From Chloroflexota bacterium (lineage in GTDB: Bacteria; Chloroflexota; UBA11872), in contig JAJECS010000020.1 in assembly GCA_022821905.1 (NCBI GenBank), positions 112,987 to 176,986 of the forward strand: a DNA stretch of 64,000 bases, given 5' to 3'. The translations under genes and the position numbers were made by a program. Within the stretch, counting starts at the first letter, position 1; every line of letters starts with the position of its first letter. The notes beneath the pieces were generated by a model. The model searched no databases. It was not told where the DNA came from and worked only from the letters and a program-made list of their open reading frames with translations. Positions 44,713 to 53,428 of this stretch are shown one piece after another.

Positions 44713-45889
44713 CGGTGGCCTCCGGCGAGTCGGCGGCGCGCAAATACGCCTCCGCGGCGGCCTGCGGGCGGTGCGTGCGCATGCGGAAATCGCCCAGCAA
44801 CTGCCAACCGGTCGCCGCGAACGCCGGCCGGCCCGCCGCCTCCTCGAGAAGGGCGTCAACGTCCACCTCGGGCAGCCCTTCCTCCTCCACGATCTCACGA
44901 AGCACCCGCTCCGCCTCGCGCCAGTCTTCCCGCCGGATCAGCTCCCGGGCCCAGTCGATCTGCGTAAACGCCGCACCGTCGGGCGCCGCTGCCGGCTCCG
45001 CCTCGGAATCCCCTTCGGGCATCGCAGGCCCGTCGTCCGACGGCTGCTCGGCGACTGTCGGGGCCTGGTGGTCGGGGGAGGTTGACGGCGTCGTCGCGGC
45101 TTCCGGCGCCCCATCCGACGGGCGAATCGACGTTGGCACGTCGATCTGCGGCACATCGGGCAGCACCAGGCGATGAATCTCAAGCTGCGCGAGCATCTGC
45201 CGCGCTTCCAGGTATTCCGGATCGATCTCGCCCGCGCGACCCAGCAAATCCTGTCCTTCGGCCATGCGTCCGCGCTCCGCCAGAACGTGCGCCAGCATCA
45301 CGGCCGCCCGTACGCAATCGTTGGCGCGGTCGAAGATGATCGTGCACTGCTCTTCGCATTGGGACAGTCGATTCAGCTGCCAGAGCGCCTCGGCCAGCGT
45401 CAGGCGGATGTCGATTCGGTCGGGCTCCTCGTCGAGCGCGCGCCGGGCATACCGCTCCGCGGTGCCCGGCCATCCGCTGCGCAAGTGAATGCGCGCGAAC
45501 ACTCCGGGCGTCATGGGCAGCGCGTCGGCGTCCACGCCAAGGATGTCCAGGGCCGACTCCAGCGACGCGTTGTCGCTCACGTCCGGCACCAGTTCCACCA
45601 CCCGCCGCGCTTCATCTTGCGCCCGCGCGTCGTCGTCCCGAAGCTTGAAAATTCGCGCCGTCGCAGCCGCGGCTCGGGCGTTCAGCGGCTCGGCCGAGGT
45701 TACGAAGCGAAGGTCTTCGAGCGCCTGGTCGAGCTCGCCGTCGACCTCAGCCTTCAGGGCGCGTACCAGGCGGGCCGAGGCGTGGCGGGGATAGCGTGCA
45801 ATGACGTGCTCGGCGAGCTCCACGGCCCGATCCGGCGCCCCCTCCCGAAACGCCTGCCGCGCGTGCTCGATGATCTCGCTTGGTCGCAC
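44705..45889 (-). CDS. Tetratricopeptide-repeat protein
   Basis: The 394-residue protein is mostly helical repeats of about 34 residues (ALEDLRFVTSAEPLNARAAAATARIF, AERYARRALDEEPDRIDIRLTLAEALWQL). An acidic proline-rich linker at about residues 248-298 leads to a last repeat block (WREAERVLREIVEEEGLPEVD). TPR proteins are scaffolds; a partner may be the Roadblock protein whose gene overlaps by eight bases. It begins five bases after the M16 peptidase stop, so the three genes form one unit. Confidence 0.83.
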   Translation of the reverse strand: MRPSEIIEHARQAFREGAPDRAVELAEHVIARYPRHASARLVRALKAEVDGELDQALEDLRFVTSAEPLNARAAAATARIFKLRDDDARAQDEARRVVELVPDVSDNASLESALDILGVDADALPMTPGVFARIHLRSGWPGTAERYARRALDEEPDRIDIRLTLAEALWQLNRLSQCEEQCTIIFDRANDCVRAAVMLAHVLAERGRMAEGQDLLGRAGEIDPEYLEARQMLAQLEIHRLVLPDVPQIDVPTSIRPSDGAPEAATTPSTSPDHQAPTVAEQPSDDGPAMPEGDSEAEPAAAPDGAAFTQIDWARELIRREDWREAERVLREIVEEEGLPEVDVDALLEEAAGRPAFAATGWQLLGDFRMRTHRPQAAAEAYLRAADSPEATDA

Positions 45890-45894
45890 GCCGA

Positions 45895-47202
45895 TCAGGA
45901 ATCCGGCGCACCGGCGCCGTCGAGGTGGTGGGGGAGCACGGCGTCGTCGTCGACCGGCCCCGAGGCGGCCACGATCGGCCAGTCGTCGCTGAAGAGCCGG
46001 CGCGCCGCCTGGACCACGCTCGCCGGGGTCACCGCGTCATATTTGGCCGTCACGCCGTCGGGCGTGAGCTGCTCGGTTTCGAGCAACTGCTCGCGCAGCG
46101 CCCAGCCGGCCACGGCGTAGGTGTCTTCCATCGAGAGTTGGATTTCCCCCTTGATGACCTCGCGCGCGCGATCGACCTGGTCCTCCGTGACCCCGTCGTC
46201 CCGCACGGCGGTCAACTCGTCGAGCACGGCCTGCATCGCTTCGTTCAGAGTATCCGGCTCGGTCGCCGCCTCGATCACCATCGCGCCGGAGTCCCTCGTC
46301 GCGGTGACCGACGCCAGCACCTCGTACACGATGCCGCGCCGCTCCCGCAACTCCTCGAACAGGCGAGACCCCATGCCCTCGCCCAGGATCGCGGTGAGCA
46401 CGTCCACGTCATACCGCTGGGGATCGTTGCGCGACACGGCGCGTCCGGCAATGCCGAAGTACACGTGATCGGCCTCGCGCGAATCGACCACCGCCCGCGG
46501 CGACGGCGGGCCGTCCGGCACATAGGACGGCCAAACGGCTTCCCGCCCCGCCGGATGGTCGCCAATTCCCGCTTGAACGGCCGCGGCGCCGTCTCCTGGG
46601 TCCAGGTCGCCCGCCAGGCTCACCACCAGGTTGGCGCCCGAGAACATGCGGCGCGCGTGGGCGCGCATCTGGTTCGGCGTGAACGTTTCCAGGTTGGCCG
46701 GCGTCCCGGCCACCTCGCGACCCAAACCGTGCCCCTGCCACAGGCGCGAGCGCAGCGAGCGCCGCACGGCCTCTTCTGGCACGTCAGCCGTCATTCCGAT
46801 CTCATCCAGAATGACCCGGCGCTCCTTCTCGATTTCGCCGGCATCGAACCGGGAATTACCGATCATGTCGGTAATCACATCCAGGGCGCTCCGCCAGTGG
46901 GGCGCCGCCACCTTTGCCCAAATCACCGTCATCTCGGGCTCGGTCAACGCGTTAATCATCCCGCCAAGTCGCTCGACGGAGGCCGCAATGTCGGTGTACG
47001 ACGGGCGTCGCTGGGTGCCTTTGAAGAGCATGTGCTCGACGAAATGCGAAATCCCCTGCTCCGGCGGCGACTCGAAGCCCGAGCCGATGCGCGTGGCCGC
47101 AATCAGGGATACGGACCGCGCGTGCGGAACCGGAGTGACAAGCACATGAGCGCCGTTGGGCAGGCGCGATCGAGCGGTGCGGTGGTCGCGAAACGTGCTC
47201 AA
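45895..47202 (-). CDS. M16-family zinc metallopeptidase (processing-peptidase-like)
   Basis: The 435-residue protein carries the inverted zinc motif HFVEH (His53, Glu56, His57) followed by MLFKGT, and the third-ligand region EKERRVILDEIGM about 70 residues later, as in mitochondrial processing peptidase and PqqL-type enzymes. A second M16 domain (GRAVSRNDPQRYDVDVLTAILGEGMGSRLFEELRE) completes the usual pair. It is likely cytoplasmic or membrane-associated. The small basic gene at 47242 lies 39 bases upstream. Confidence 0.9.
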   Translation of the reverse strand: MSTFRDHRTARSRLPNGAHVLVTPVPHARSVSLIAATRIGSGFESPPEQGISHFVEHMLFKGTQRRPSYTDIAASVERLGGMINALTEPEMTVIWAKVAAPHWRSALDVITDMIGNSRFDAGEIEKERRVILDEIGMTADVPEEAVRRSLRSRLWQGHGLGREVAGTPANLETFTPNQMRAHARRMFSGANLVVSLAGDLDPGDGAAAVQAGIGDHPAGREAVWPSYVPDGPPSPRAVVDSREADHVYFGIAGRAVSRNDPQRYDVDVLTAILGEGMGSRLFEELRERRGIVYEVLASVTATRDSGAMVIEAATEPDTLNEAMQAVLDELTAVRDDGVTEDQVDRAREVIKGEIQLSMEDTYAVAGWALREQLLETEQLTPDGVTAKYDAVTPASVVQAARRLFSDDWPIVAASGPVDDDAVLPHHLDGAGAPDS

Positions 47203-47241
47203 TGCTCCGAGAGGAGGCGGAGGGATGTGTCGGCGGAGACT

Positions 47242-47376
47242 TTAGCCTGCGGTGCGTCCGCCGCGCTGCGGGCGCCGCTGCCCGGCGGCCGCCTCACGTT
47301 CGGCCTTCCGCTGCAGGCGACCGCGCTTGGCGGTCTTGCGCCGCTTGCGCAGGGCAACCTTCTTCGGCTTGTTCAC
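47242..47376 (-). CDS. Very small basic protein (possible ribosome-associated)
   Basis: The predicted 44-residue protein is almost entirely Lys/Arg/Ala (KPKKVALRKRRKTAKRGRLQ). AGGAGG, a perfect ribosome site, lies three bases before a GTG at 47376; an ATG at 47427 is an alternative start giving 61 residues. Composition recalls small ribosomal proteins such as bS22 or bTHX, but I cannot match it to one. It lies just upstream of the M16 gene on the same strand. Confidence 0.5.
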   Translation of the reverse strand: MNKPKKVALRKRRKTAKRGRLQRKAEREAAAGQRRPQRGGRTAG

Positions 47377-47558
47377 AATCCTCCTAAGATTGCGCGAACG
47401 ACGCGAATGCCGCTCACGCCAACCCATGAATCATAGCAACGGCCCGGACGCCTTCCCCAGCAATGGGGGTGGGTCATCCAGTCGGCGCCAGATGCTTCCG
47501 CCTTCTCCGCTGCGCTCCGGTCCCTTCTCCCTCGAAAAGACCTTTGCGCAACTCCTAC

Positions 47559-47584
47559 GTCATTCCCGCGAAGGCGGGAATCCA
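47559..47584 (+). repeat. Dispersed 26-bp palindromic element, copy 2
   Basis: It is identical over all 26 bases to the element at 29655, with the hairpin TTCCCGC-GAAG-GCGGGAA. It lies intergenic, 47 bases before the hairpin at 47613. Confidence 0.85.
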
Positions 47585-47612
47585 CCCCTTCAACCGGCGA
47601 CGCTCCGTGTAG

Positions 47613-47633
47613 GGGCAACCCTTGTGGTTGCCC
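47613..47633 (+). repeat. Palindrome GGGCAACC-CTTGT-GGTTGCCC
   Basis: The eight-base perfect stem has a five-base loop and is preceded by TGTAG. It is found once in this window. It resembles intergenic REP-like units of many environmental bacteria. Confidence 0.65.
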
Positions 47634-47691
47634 ATCCGCGACTTTCGGGTGCCAATACGGCCGTGGCGGCGCGGCGCCCCGCTACGGCGAA

Positions 47692-48714
47692 ATGAGCCCC
47701 TACCCCGCGCTCGACGCCGCCCGCGTACGCGAGATTCTGACTCGCGCCCACGGCTGCCGCGTCGTCGTGCTGGGCGACATGATGCTCGACGAGCACATCG
47801 TCGGACGGGCGCAGGCGGTGGCGCGCGAGGCTCCGGTGCTCATCGTCGAGCAAGAGTCGCGCTACGCCGTGCCCGGCGGGGCGACCAACGTCGCCGCCAA
47901 CCTGCGCGCCCTGGCCTGCGAAGTCGGCGTCTGCGGCGTCGTCGGCGATGACGCCGCCGGCGCGGCGCTCCGCGAGCAGCTCGACGATCGCGGCATCGGC
48001 GCGGCGGGACTCATCGCCCACGCCTCACGAACAACGTCGATCAAGCTGCGGATCTGGGCCGGCGGCGACCGCCAGCAGCCGCAGCACATGGTGTCACGCG
48101 TCGACACCGTGGACCGACGCGACCTGGACGATGCGGCCGCGTCGGAACTCATCGCCTATCTCGAACGGTCGATTCCCACCGCCGACGCGCTGCTCATTTC
48201 GGACTATTGGAATGGCGTGGTTGGGTCGGAAGTCGTCGCCGCGGCGCTGCCCCTGGCGCGCAAGCACGGCTTGATCATCGCCGTGGACGCCCATGGCGGC
48301 CTGACGCGGTTTGGGGGCGCCGCCGTGGTCACGCCCAATCAGCCTGAGGCCGAGGCCGAGCTGGGCTACGCCCTCGCCTCGCCCGCGCTGGCCTGCCGGG
48401 GCGCGGCCGAGCTGCGCGGGCGGTTGGAGGCGCAGGGCGTGATCATCACGCTTGGCGCCGCCGGCATGGTGGCGGCCGCCCTGGACAACGATCCGGTTCT
48501 CATACCCGCTGCGCCGCAGGCCCGCGTCGCAGACCCCACCGGCGCCGGCGACACCGTGGCGGCAGCGGTCACCGCCGGCCTGCTGGGCGGCGGCTCGATC
48601 CTCGAAGCCGCCTTGATCGGCGAGCTTGCCGCCCGAATCGTGATCCGCCGACTCGGCGTGGCCGTGGCGTCGACGGAGGCCATCCTGGCCGAGGCGGGCG
48701 CGGCCCATGGCTAA
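47692..48714 (+). CDS. PfkB-family kinase, heptose-7-phosphate kinase-like (RfaE domain I)
   Basis: The 340-residue protein is a ribokinase-fold sugar kinase of the HldE-N type: VVLGDMMLDEHIVGRAQAVA, VPGGATNVAANLRAL, and the ATP/anion-hole motif DPTGAGDTVAAAVTAG with the catalytic Asp. It should phosphorylate a sugar-7-phosphate at C1. Its gene overlaps the nucleotidyltransferase gene by eight bases, which together replace the fused HldE of proteobacteria. Chloroflexota generally lack LPS, so the activated heptose may go to another glycan. Confidence 0.83.
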   Translation: MSPYPALDAARVREILTRAHGCRVVVLGDMMLDEHIVGRAQAVAREAPVLIVEQESRYAVPGGATNVAANLRALACEVGVCGVVGDDAAGAALREQLDDRGIGAAGLIAHASRTTSIKLRIWAGGDRQQPQHMVSRVDTVDRRDLDDAAASELIAYLERSIPTADALLISDYWNGVVGSEVVAAALPLARKHGLIIAVDAHGGLTRFGGAAVVTPNQPEAEAELGYALASPALACRGAAELRGRLEAQGVIITLGAAGMVAAALDNDPVLIPAAPQARVADPTGAGDTVAAAVTAGLLGGGSILEAALIGELAARIVIRRLGVAVASTEAILAEAGAAHG

Positions 48715-49198
48715 GGCGTCCCCGCCGACCCCTGAAACTTTCGACCAGGTCCTGGACGCCGCCCGCTCTCAGGGTCGGACCGTCGTGCTCACCAACGGCT
48801 GCTTTGACGTCATGCACGCCGGGCATGCCGCGGTCCTCCGCGCGGCGGCTGCCCAGGGCGACTTTCTGGCCGTCGGGGTCAACGACGACGCGGGCGTGCG
48901 GGCGCTCAAGGGTCCCGGGCGGCCCCTGGCGCCGCTTGCCGATCGCCTGGCGCTCGTCGCCGCCGTCCGCTGGGTCGATGCCGTCACCGGGTTCGAAGAA
49001 CCCACCGCCGACGCGCTGATCCGGCGCGTGCGTCCGGATGTCTATGTCAAGGGCTCCGACTACGACCCGTCCACAGGTGGTCGCGAGCTGCCCGAGGCGG
49101 CCACGCTGCGCGCCCTCGACGTGCGCGTCGTTTACGTCCCCCTGTTGGGTGGGCGCTCCACGAGCAGTCTGGTCGAGCGACTGCGCCGGGAGCCGTGA
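48707..49198 (+). CDS. Cytidylyltransferase-like enzyme, heptose-1-phosphate adenylyltransferase-like (RfaE domain II)
   Basis: The 163-residue protein has the nucleotidyltransferase signature VVLTNGCFDVMHAGHAAVL (HxGH) and VKGSDYD plus GRSTSSLVERL near the end, as in HldE-C. It would couple the sugar phosphate from the kinase at 47692 to ADP or another nucleotide. The end overlaps the murJ start by four bases (GTGA at 49195). Confidence 0.87.
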   Translation: MAKASPPTPETFDQVLDAARSQGRTVVLTNGCFDVMHAGHAAVLRAAAAQGDFLAVGVNDDAGVRALKGPGRPLAPLADRLALVAAVRWVDAVTGFEEPTADALIRRVRPDVYVKGSDYDPSTGGRELPEAATLRALDVRVVYVPLLGGRSTSSLVERLRREP

Positions 49199-50781
49199 CC
49201 GAATCCACCGGACGGCGAATCGCCATCGCCGCCCTTCTCATCGCCGGCGGCAACATCCTGAGCCGGCTGCTCGGATTCGTGCGCGAGCCCGTCATCGCCG
49301 CCCTCTTCGGCGCGGGCGGCACCGTCGACGCGCTGGAAATCGCCACCCGCATCCCCCAGTTCATGCACGAGCTGGTAATCGGCGGCGCGGTCTCCGGCGC
49401 CCTGATTCCCGTGTTCAGCCAGCTTGCCGGCGACGACCAGGCGCTGCGCCGCACGTTCTCGACGGTGATCGCCACCGTGATCGCCATCGCCGGCCTCGCC
49501 ACGGCGATCCTCGTGATCCTGGCGGAGCCGCTGGTCGACCTGGCCGCCATCGGTCTGCCGCCCGAAACGCGCGAGCTTGCCGTGACGCTCACCCGCATCA
49601 CCCTGCCGTCGCTGCTGTTCCTCGGCATCTCCGCCGTCACCACGGCGCGCCTCTACGCCCGGGACCGTTACGCCTTCCCCGCCTTCAGCACCGCGTCGCT
49701 CAACGGCACGCTCATCGTGTTCGCGCTGGCGCTTACTCCCATCGTGGGACCGCCGGGAGTGGCGCTGGGCTACCTGGCCGGCGCGGGCGTGCATCTCCTG
49801 GTCCAGCTTCCCGCGCTGCTGCGCGACCGCGCCGGACTGTCGCTGCCGGACTGGCTCGGTGATTCGCAATTCCATCAGATTCTGCGTCTCTACGCGCCGA
49901 TCGCAGCCGGCGTGGTTGTGGCCCAAGTGCTCGTCGTGGTCGACGCCAACTTGGCGTCGCGCACCGGCGAGGGCAGCCTGGCGACCATGCGCTTCGCCAC
50001 GCGCCTGCAGCAGTTTCCGATCGGCCTCGTGGCGACGGCCCTCTCGCTGGCCTATCTGCCCACGCTCGCCCGCACGGCGCCCGAGTCCATTCGCCAGCTG
50101 TCGTCCGCCGTGGACTTCCGCCGCCACCTCGCGCTGGCCGCCAAGCTTTCGACGCTACTTATCGTCCCGATCACGGTCGTTATGACCGTGCTGAGCACGC
50201 CCGTCATTCGCGCGGTCTACGAGCGCGGCGCATTTGACGCCGCCGACACCGGCACCACGGGTCCCGCGCTGTTGATCTACGCCATCCAGCTCCCGCTGAC
50301 GGTGTTGGATCAGCTCTTCATCGTGGCGTTCTACGCCATGCGGAACACGATCACGCCCGTCGCCGTGGGCATCGTGGGCGGCGGGGTGTACCTGGCCACC
50401 GCCCTATCGCTCGTCGAGCCGCTCGGCATGCTCGGTCTCGTCACCGCCAACACGGTGCAGAACAGCTTTCACGGGCTGGTGCTGGGACTCGGGCTCTGGT
50501 GGCTCATGCGCGGCACGATCCAGCGCGGCAGCTGGATCTTTGCCGTCAAGGTAGCGCTCGCCGGCGGCGTGATGGCGCTGGTGGCGCTCGGATTGCGCGA
50601 GGCCCTGATCGCGGGCCTCGAAGCCGACGGCCGCGGGGGCTGGCTGACCCTGCTGCTCGCCGGCGGCGGCGCATTTGCGATATATCTCGCGGCGCTGATC
50701 CTGTTTCGCGTCGAAGAGCTAGGCCACCTGCGGTCCCTCGCCCGGCAAGTGCTCGCGCGTGTCCGAAGCCGAGCGGCCTAG
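49195..50781 (+). CDS. murJ: Lipid II flippase MurJ-like (MviN family)
   Basis: The 528-residue protein has about 14 membrane segments and starts GGNILSRLLGFVREPVIAALFG, typical of MurJ. ATRIPQFMHELVIGGAVSGALIPVFS and the later PITVVMTVLSTPVIRAVYERGAFDAADT are also conserved. It exports lipid-linked peptidoglycan precursor or, in a glycan operon, another lipid-linked sugar. The GTG start overlaps the upstream stop by four bases. A dispersed palindrome follows at 50808. Confidence 0.88.
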   Translation: MTESTGRRIAIAALLIAGGNILSRLLGFVREPVIAALFGAGGTVDALEIATRIPQFMHELVIGGAVSGALIPVFSQLAGDDQALRRTFSTVIATVIAIAGLATAILVILAEPLVDLAAIGLPPETRELAVTLTRITLPSLLFLGISAVTTARLYARDRYAFPAFSTASLNGTLIVFALALTPIVGPPGVALGYLAGAGVHLLVQLPALLRDRAGLSLPDWLGDSQFHQILRLYAPIAAGVVVAQVLVVVDANLASRTGEGSLATMRFATRLQQFPIGLVATALSLAYLPTLARTAPESIRQLSSAVDFRRHLALAAKLSTLLIVPITVVMTVLSTPVIRAVYERGAFDAADTGTTGPALLIYAIQLPLTVLDQLFIVAFYAMRNTITPVAVGIVGGGVYLATALSLVEPLGMLGLVTANTVQNSFHGLVLGLGLWWLMRGTIQRGSWIFAVKVALAGGVMALVALGLREALIAGLEADGRGGWLTLLLAGGGAFAIYLAALILFRVEELGHLRSLARQVLARVRSRAA

Positions 50782-50807
50782 GAGAGCATTGAGGAAATCG
50801 CCAGGCT

Positions 50808-50865
50808 GCGCCCCTTTCCGTTCGACAGACCCTTCGACAAGCTCAGGGCGAACGGAAAGGGGCGC
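50808..50865 (+). repeat. Dispersed palindrome, copy 2 (inverted core)
   Basis: The stem GCGCCCCTTTCCGTTCG pairs perfectly with CGAACGGAAAGGGGCGC around a loop holding CCTTCGACAAGCTCAGGG, the reverse complement of the core at 24900 and 56738. It starts 27 bases after the murJ stop. The outer arm bases changed together (AATCC to TTTCC with matching partner), so pairing is conserved. Confidence 0.85.
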
Positions 50866-50973
50866 GGGTATGCCGCGGCCACTCGTTGTGGAGGGTTTCC
50901 GGAGCCCAAGTTCCACCACGGCGCCCGCGCCCGCTACCATCCGCCTAGTCCCAATCGCGCCTGGAGGTGCCGC

Positions 50974-52587
50974 GTGCCCGTGATGACCGGATCCGACGCC
51001 GTTGTGCAAAGCCTAATCGCCGAGGGCATCGACCTCGTGTTCGGGATCCCCGGCTACCACTCCGAGCACCTCTACGGCCGCCTCATGCAGCAGGACCGCA
51101 TCCGCCACGTGCTGGTCCGCCACGAGCAGGGCGCGGGCTACATGGCCATCGGCGTGGCGCGAGTCACCGGCAAGCCCGCCTGCGTGCTGAGCACGGCGGG
51201 GCCGGGCGCCCTCAACGTCGCCACGCCCATGGGCGAGGCCTACGGCGACGGCGTCCCCCTGCTCAACATCATGGCCGAGGACCTCTCGCCGTATCTCTAC
51301 CAGGACAAGGGACTGGTCCACGAGAGCAAGGACCAGTTCGGCGTGTTCAGTCGCCTCTCGCAGTGGGCCCGCCAGGCCATGTCTCCCGGGGAGATCCCCG
51401 GCGCCATCCACGAAGCCATGCGCCGCATGGAGATCAACCGACCGCGGCCCACAGTGGTCGAGATTCCGCTCGATGTGTTTCAGGGCGAGGGGCCGGTCGA
51501 GATTCTCGAACGCGAGACCTGGGCGCGACCGGCCGGCGACTCGGGCGACCTCGAGCGCGCTGCGGCGTTGCTGCGCGACGCTGAGCGACCGCTGATCTGG
51601 GCCGGCGGCGGCGTCATCAACTCCGGCGCGTGGGACGAGCTGCAGCAGGTGGCCGAGATTCTCGACGCCCCGGTGCTGACGACGTGCAGCGGTCGTGGCT
51701 CGATTCCCGACGACCACCCGCTGGCGCTGACCAACATCTCCACCCATGGCCCGGTCACGCGCCTGATGGAACGCTGCGACGCCATGCTTGCCGTGGGCGC
51801 GGTGTTCCCGCATTTGATCACTGCAAGGTGGTCCCTGCCGATCCCGGAGCGCCTGGTTCACATCGACATCGACCCCACGCAACCCGGCAAGAACTATCCC
51901 GCCGAGATCGGCATCCACGCCGACGCCAAGCTGGCGCTGGGCGCGCTCGCCGCCGCCCTCGACGGCGGCGACGTGGACCGCGACGACTGGGTGGACACGG
52001 CGCGCACCGCCCGCGCCGACGTGCGCCGCGACCTGTCGCAAATGGCGCCGCTGGAGTGGAGCCTGATGCGCACCGTGCGCGAGGCCCTCCCCCGCGAGAC
52101 CATCGTCGCCTGCGATCCGCACCTGTGGGGCTACTGGGCGCGCGAGCACTTCCCCATCTACGAGCCGCGCACGTTTCTCTACGGGCTCCAGTTCGGCACG
52201 CTGGGCTATGCCTATCCCGTCGGCCTGGGCGCCAAGCTCGCCGCGCCCGATCGACCGGTGGTGGCCATCGGCGGCGACGGCGGCTTCCTCTTTACCGGAC
52301 AGGAGCTGGCCACCGCCGTGCAGCTCGGCATCAACGTCCCCATGGTCATCTTCAACGACGACGCCTACGGCGCCATCAAGGAAGACTTCGTCCGCGACTA
52401 CGACAACGCCTACGAGGTGGACCTGGTGAACCCGGACTTCGTGCGCTATGCCGAGGCCTTCGGCGCGGTGGGCATGCGGGCCAACCCCGACAATCTCGGC
52501 GACACGCTGCGCCGCGCCCTGGAGCTCGACCGCCCGTCGATCATCGACGTGCCCGCCAAGCTCCGCCGGCCGCTCAAGGTGGACTGA
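50974..52587 (+). CDS. Thiamine-diphosphate enzyme of the acetolactate synthase/decarboxylase type
   Basis: The 537-residue protein has the catalytic Glu in VRHEQGAGYMAIGVARV, the middle domain (LIWAGGGVINSGAWDEL) and the ThDP motif GGDGGFLFTGQELATAVQLG with FNDDAYGAIK. It lacks clear IlvB-specific features and has no small subunit beside it, so a catabolic decarboxylase or carboligase is likely. GTG at 50974 follows GGAGG by six bases. It leads the 50974-56708 unit, eight bases before the SDR. Confidence 0.85.
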   Translation: MPVMTGSDAVVQSLIAEGIDLVFGIPGYHSEHLYGRLMQQDRIRHVLVRHEQGAGYMAIGVARVTGKPACVLSTAGPGALNVATPMGEAYGDGVPLLNIMAEDLSPYLYQDKGLVHESKDQFGVFSRLSQWARQAMSPGEIPGAIHEAMRRMEINRPRPTVVEIPLDVFQGEGPVEILERETWARPAGDSGDLERAAALLRDAERPLIWAGGGVINSGAWDELQQVAEILDAPVLTTCSGRGSIPDDHPLALTNISTHGPVTRLMERCDAMLAVGAVFPHLITARWSLPIPERLVHIDIDPTQPGKNYPAEIGIHADAKLALGALAAALDGGDVDRDDWVDTARTARADVRRDLSQMAPLEWSLMRTVREALPRETIVACDPHLWGYWAREHFPIYEPRTFLYGLQFGTLGYAYPVGLGAKLAAPDRPVVAIGGDGGFLFTGQELATAVQLGINVPMVIFNDDAYGAIKEDFVRDYDNAYEVDLVNPDFVRYAEAFGAVGMRANPDNLGDTLRRALELDRPSIIDVPAKLRRPLKVD

Positions 52588-52595
52588 GGCCCGAG

Positions 52596-53369
52596 CTGAC
52601 CGAATCGCCCGCCCTCACCACCCGCCTCGACGGCCAGCACGCCATCGTCACGGGGGCCGCGGCGGGCATCGGCCGGGCGGTGGCGGGCGCCCTGCACGCC
52701 GCCGGGGCTAACGTCACCGTCACCGACGTCGATGGCGACGGCGCCCGCGCGGTCGCCGACAGCCTGAGTCAGTCGGGACCGCCGTGCCTGGGTTTGCGCC
52801 TGGACGTCACCGACGACGCCTCGGTGCGCGCCGGCGTCGCCAGATCGGCGGAGCGCTGGGGTCGGGTGGACATTCTGGTGAACAACGCCGGGGTTTCCGG
52901 CTATTCGACGCCCGTCTGGGAGACCACCGACGCCGACTGGCAGCGGGTCCTGGACCTCAACCTGAGCGGCACGTTTCGCATGTGCCGCGCCGTCGTGCCG
53001 CACATGCGCGAACGTGGCTACGGCCGCATCGTCAACATCGCCTCGATCTCGGCCAAGGACGGCAACGTCAACGTCGCCGCCTATCCCGCCTCCAAGGCCG
53101 GCATCCTGGGATTCACCCGCGCCCTCGCCATGGAGCTCGCCGATCAGGGCGTCCTGGTCAACGCCGTCTCCCCCGCCGCCGTCGACACCGAAAACTCGCT
53201 GGCCGCCGACCAGACGATGCGCGCCCCGCTCGTGGCCAAGATCCCCATGGGCCGCGCCGCAAAGCCCGACGAAATCGCCGCGCTCGTCGCCTTCCTCGCC
53301 TCCCCCGCCTGCGCCTTCAGCACCGGCGCCAACTTCGACATCACCGGCGGCCGCGCCAACATCGCGTAG
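52596..53369 (+). CDS. Short-chain dehydrogenase/reductase with probable CTG start
   Basis: The 257-residue SDR has the cofactor motif VTGAAAGIGRAV, NNAG at LVNNAGVSG, the catalytic Ser in IVNIASISA, and YxxxK in VAAYPASKAGILG. The frame is open upstream, but the first residues expected of the fold have no ATG, GTG or TTG nearby. CTG at 52596 gives (M)TESPALTTRLDG and has GAGG six bases upstream. Another CTG overlaps the previous stop at 52584. Oxidation of a sugar or alcohol with NAD(P) is expected; the substrate is unknown. Confidence 0.82.
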   Translation: MTESPALTTRLDGQHAIVTGAAAGIGRAVAGALHAAGANVTVTDVDGDGARAVADSLSQSGPPCLGLRLDVTDDASVRAGVARSAERWGRVDILVNNAGVSGYSTPVWETTDADWQRVLDLNLSGTFRMCRAVVPHMRERGYGRIVNIASISAKDGNVNVAAYPASKAGILGFTRALAMELADQGVLVNAVSPAAVDTENSLAADQTMRAPLVAKIPMGRAAKPDEIAALVAFLASPACAFSTGANFDITGGRANIA

Positions 53370-53428
53370 GGTCCAAGACTCGTATTCAGGTAACGGCCGG
53401 AACCGAATAGGATGACTTGGAATTCCTA

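Larger units (their letters stand above)
47377..47691. other. Repeat-rich intergenic region between divergent units
   Basis: No gene is supported. The region holds the 26-bp palindromic element at 47559 and a second hairpin at 47613. Promoters for the leftward M16 unit and the rightward heptose-kinase unit should lie here; I see no clear consensus pair. Confidence 0.55.

Noticed and set aside
47692..49198. Evidence for LPS and so a Gram-negative outer membrane
   Set aside because: Heptose kinase/adenylyltransferase homologues also serve S-layer and exopolysaccharide glycans. No lpx, lpt or waa gene is present.
51630..52595. Upstream in-frame extension of the SDR gene
   Set aside because: The extension runs through the TPP-enzyme gene in another frame and has an Arg/Gly-rich artefact composition; the SDR fold begins after 52596.
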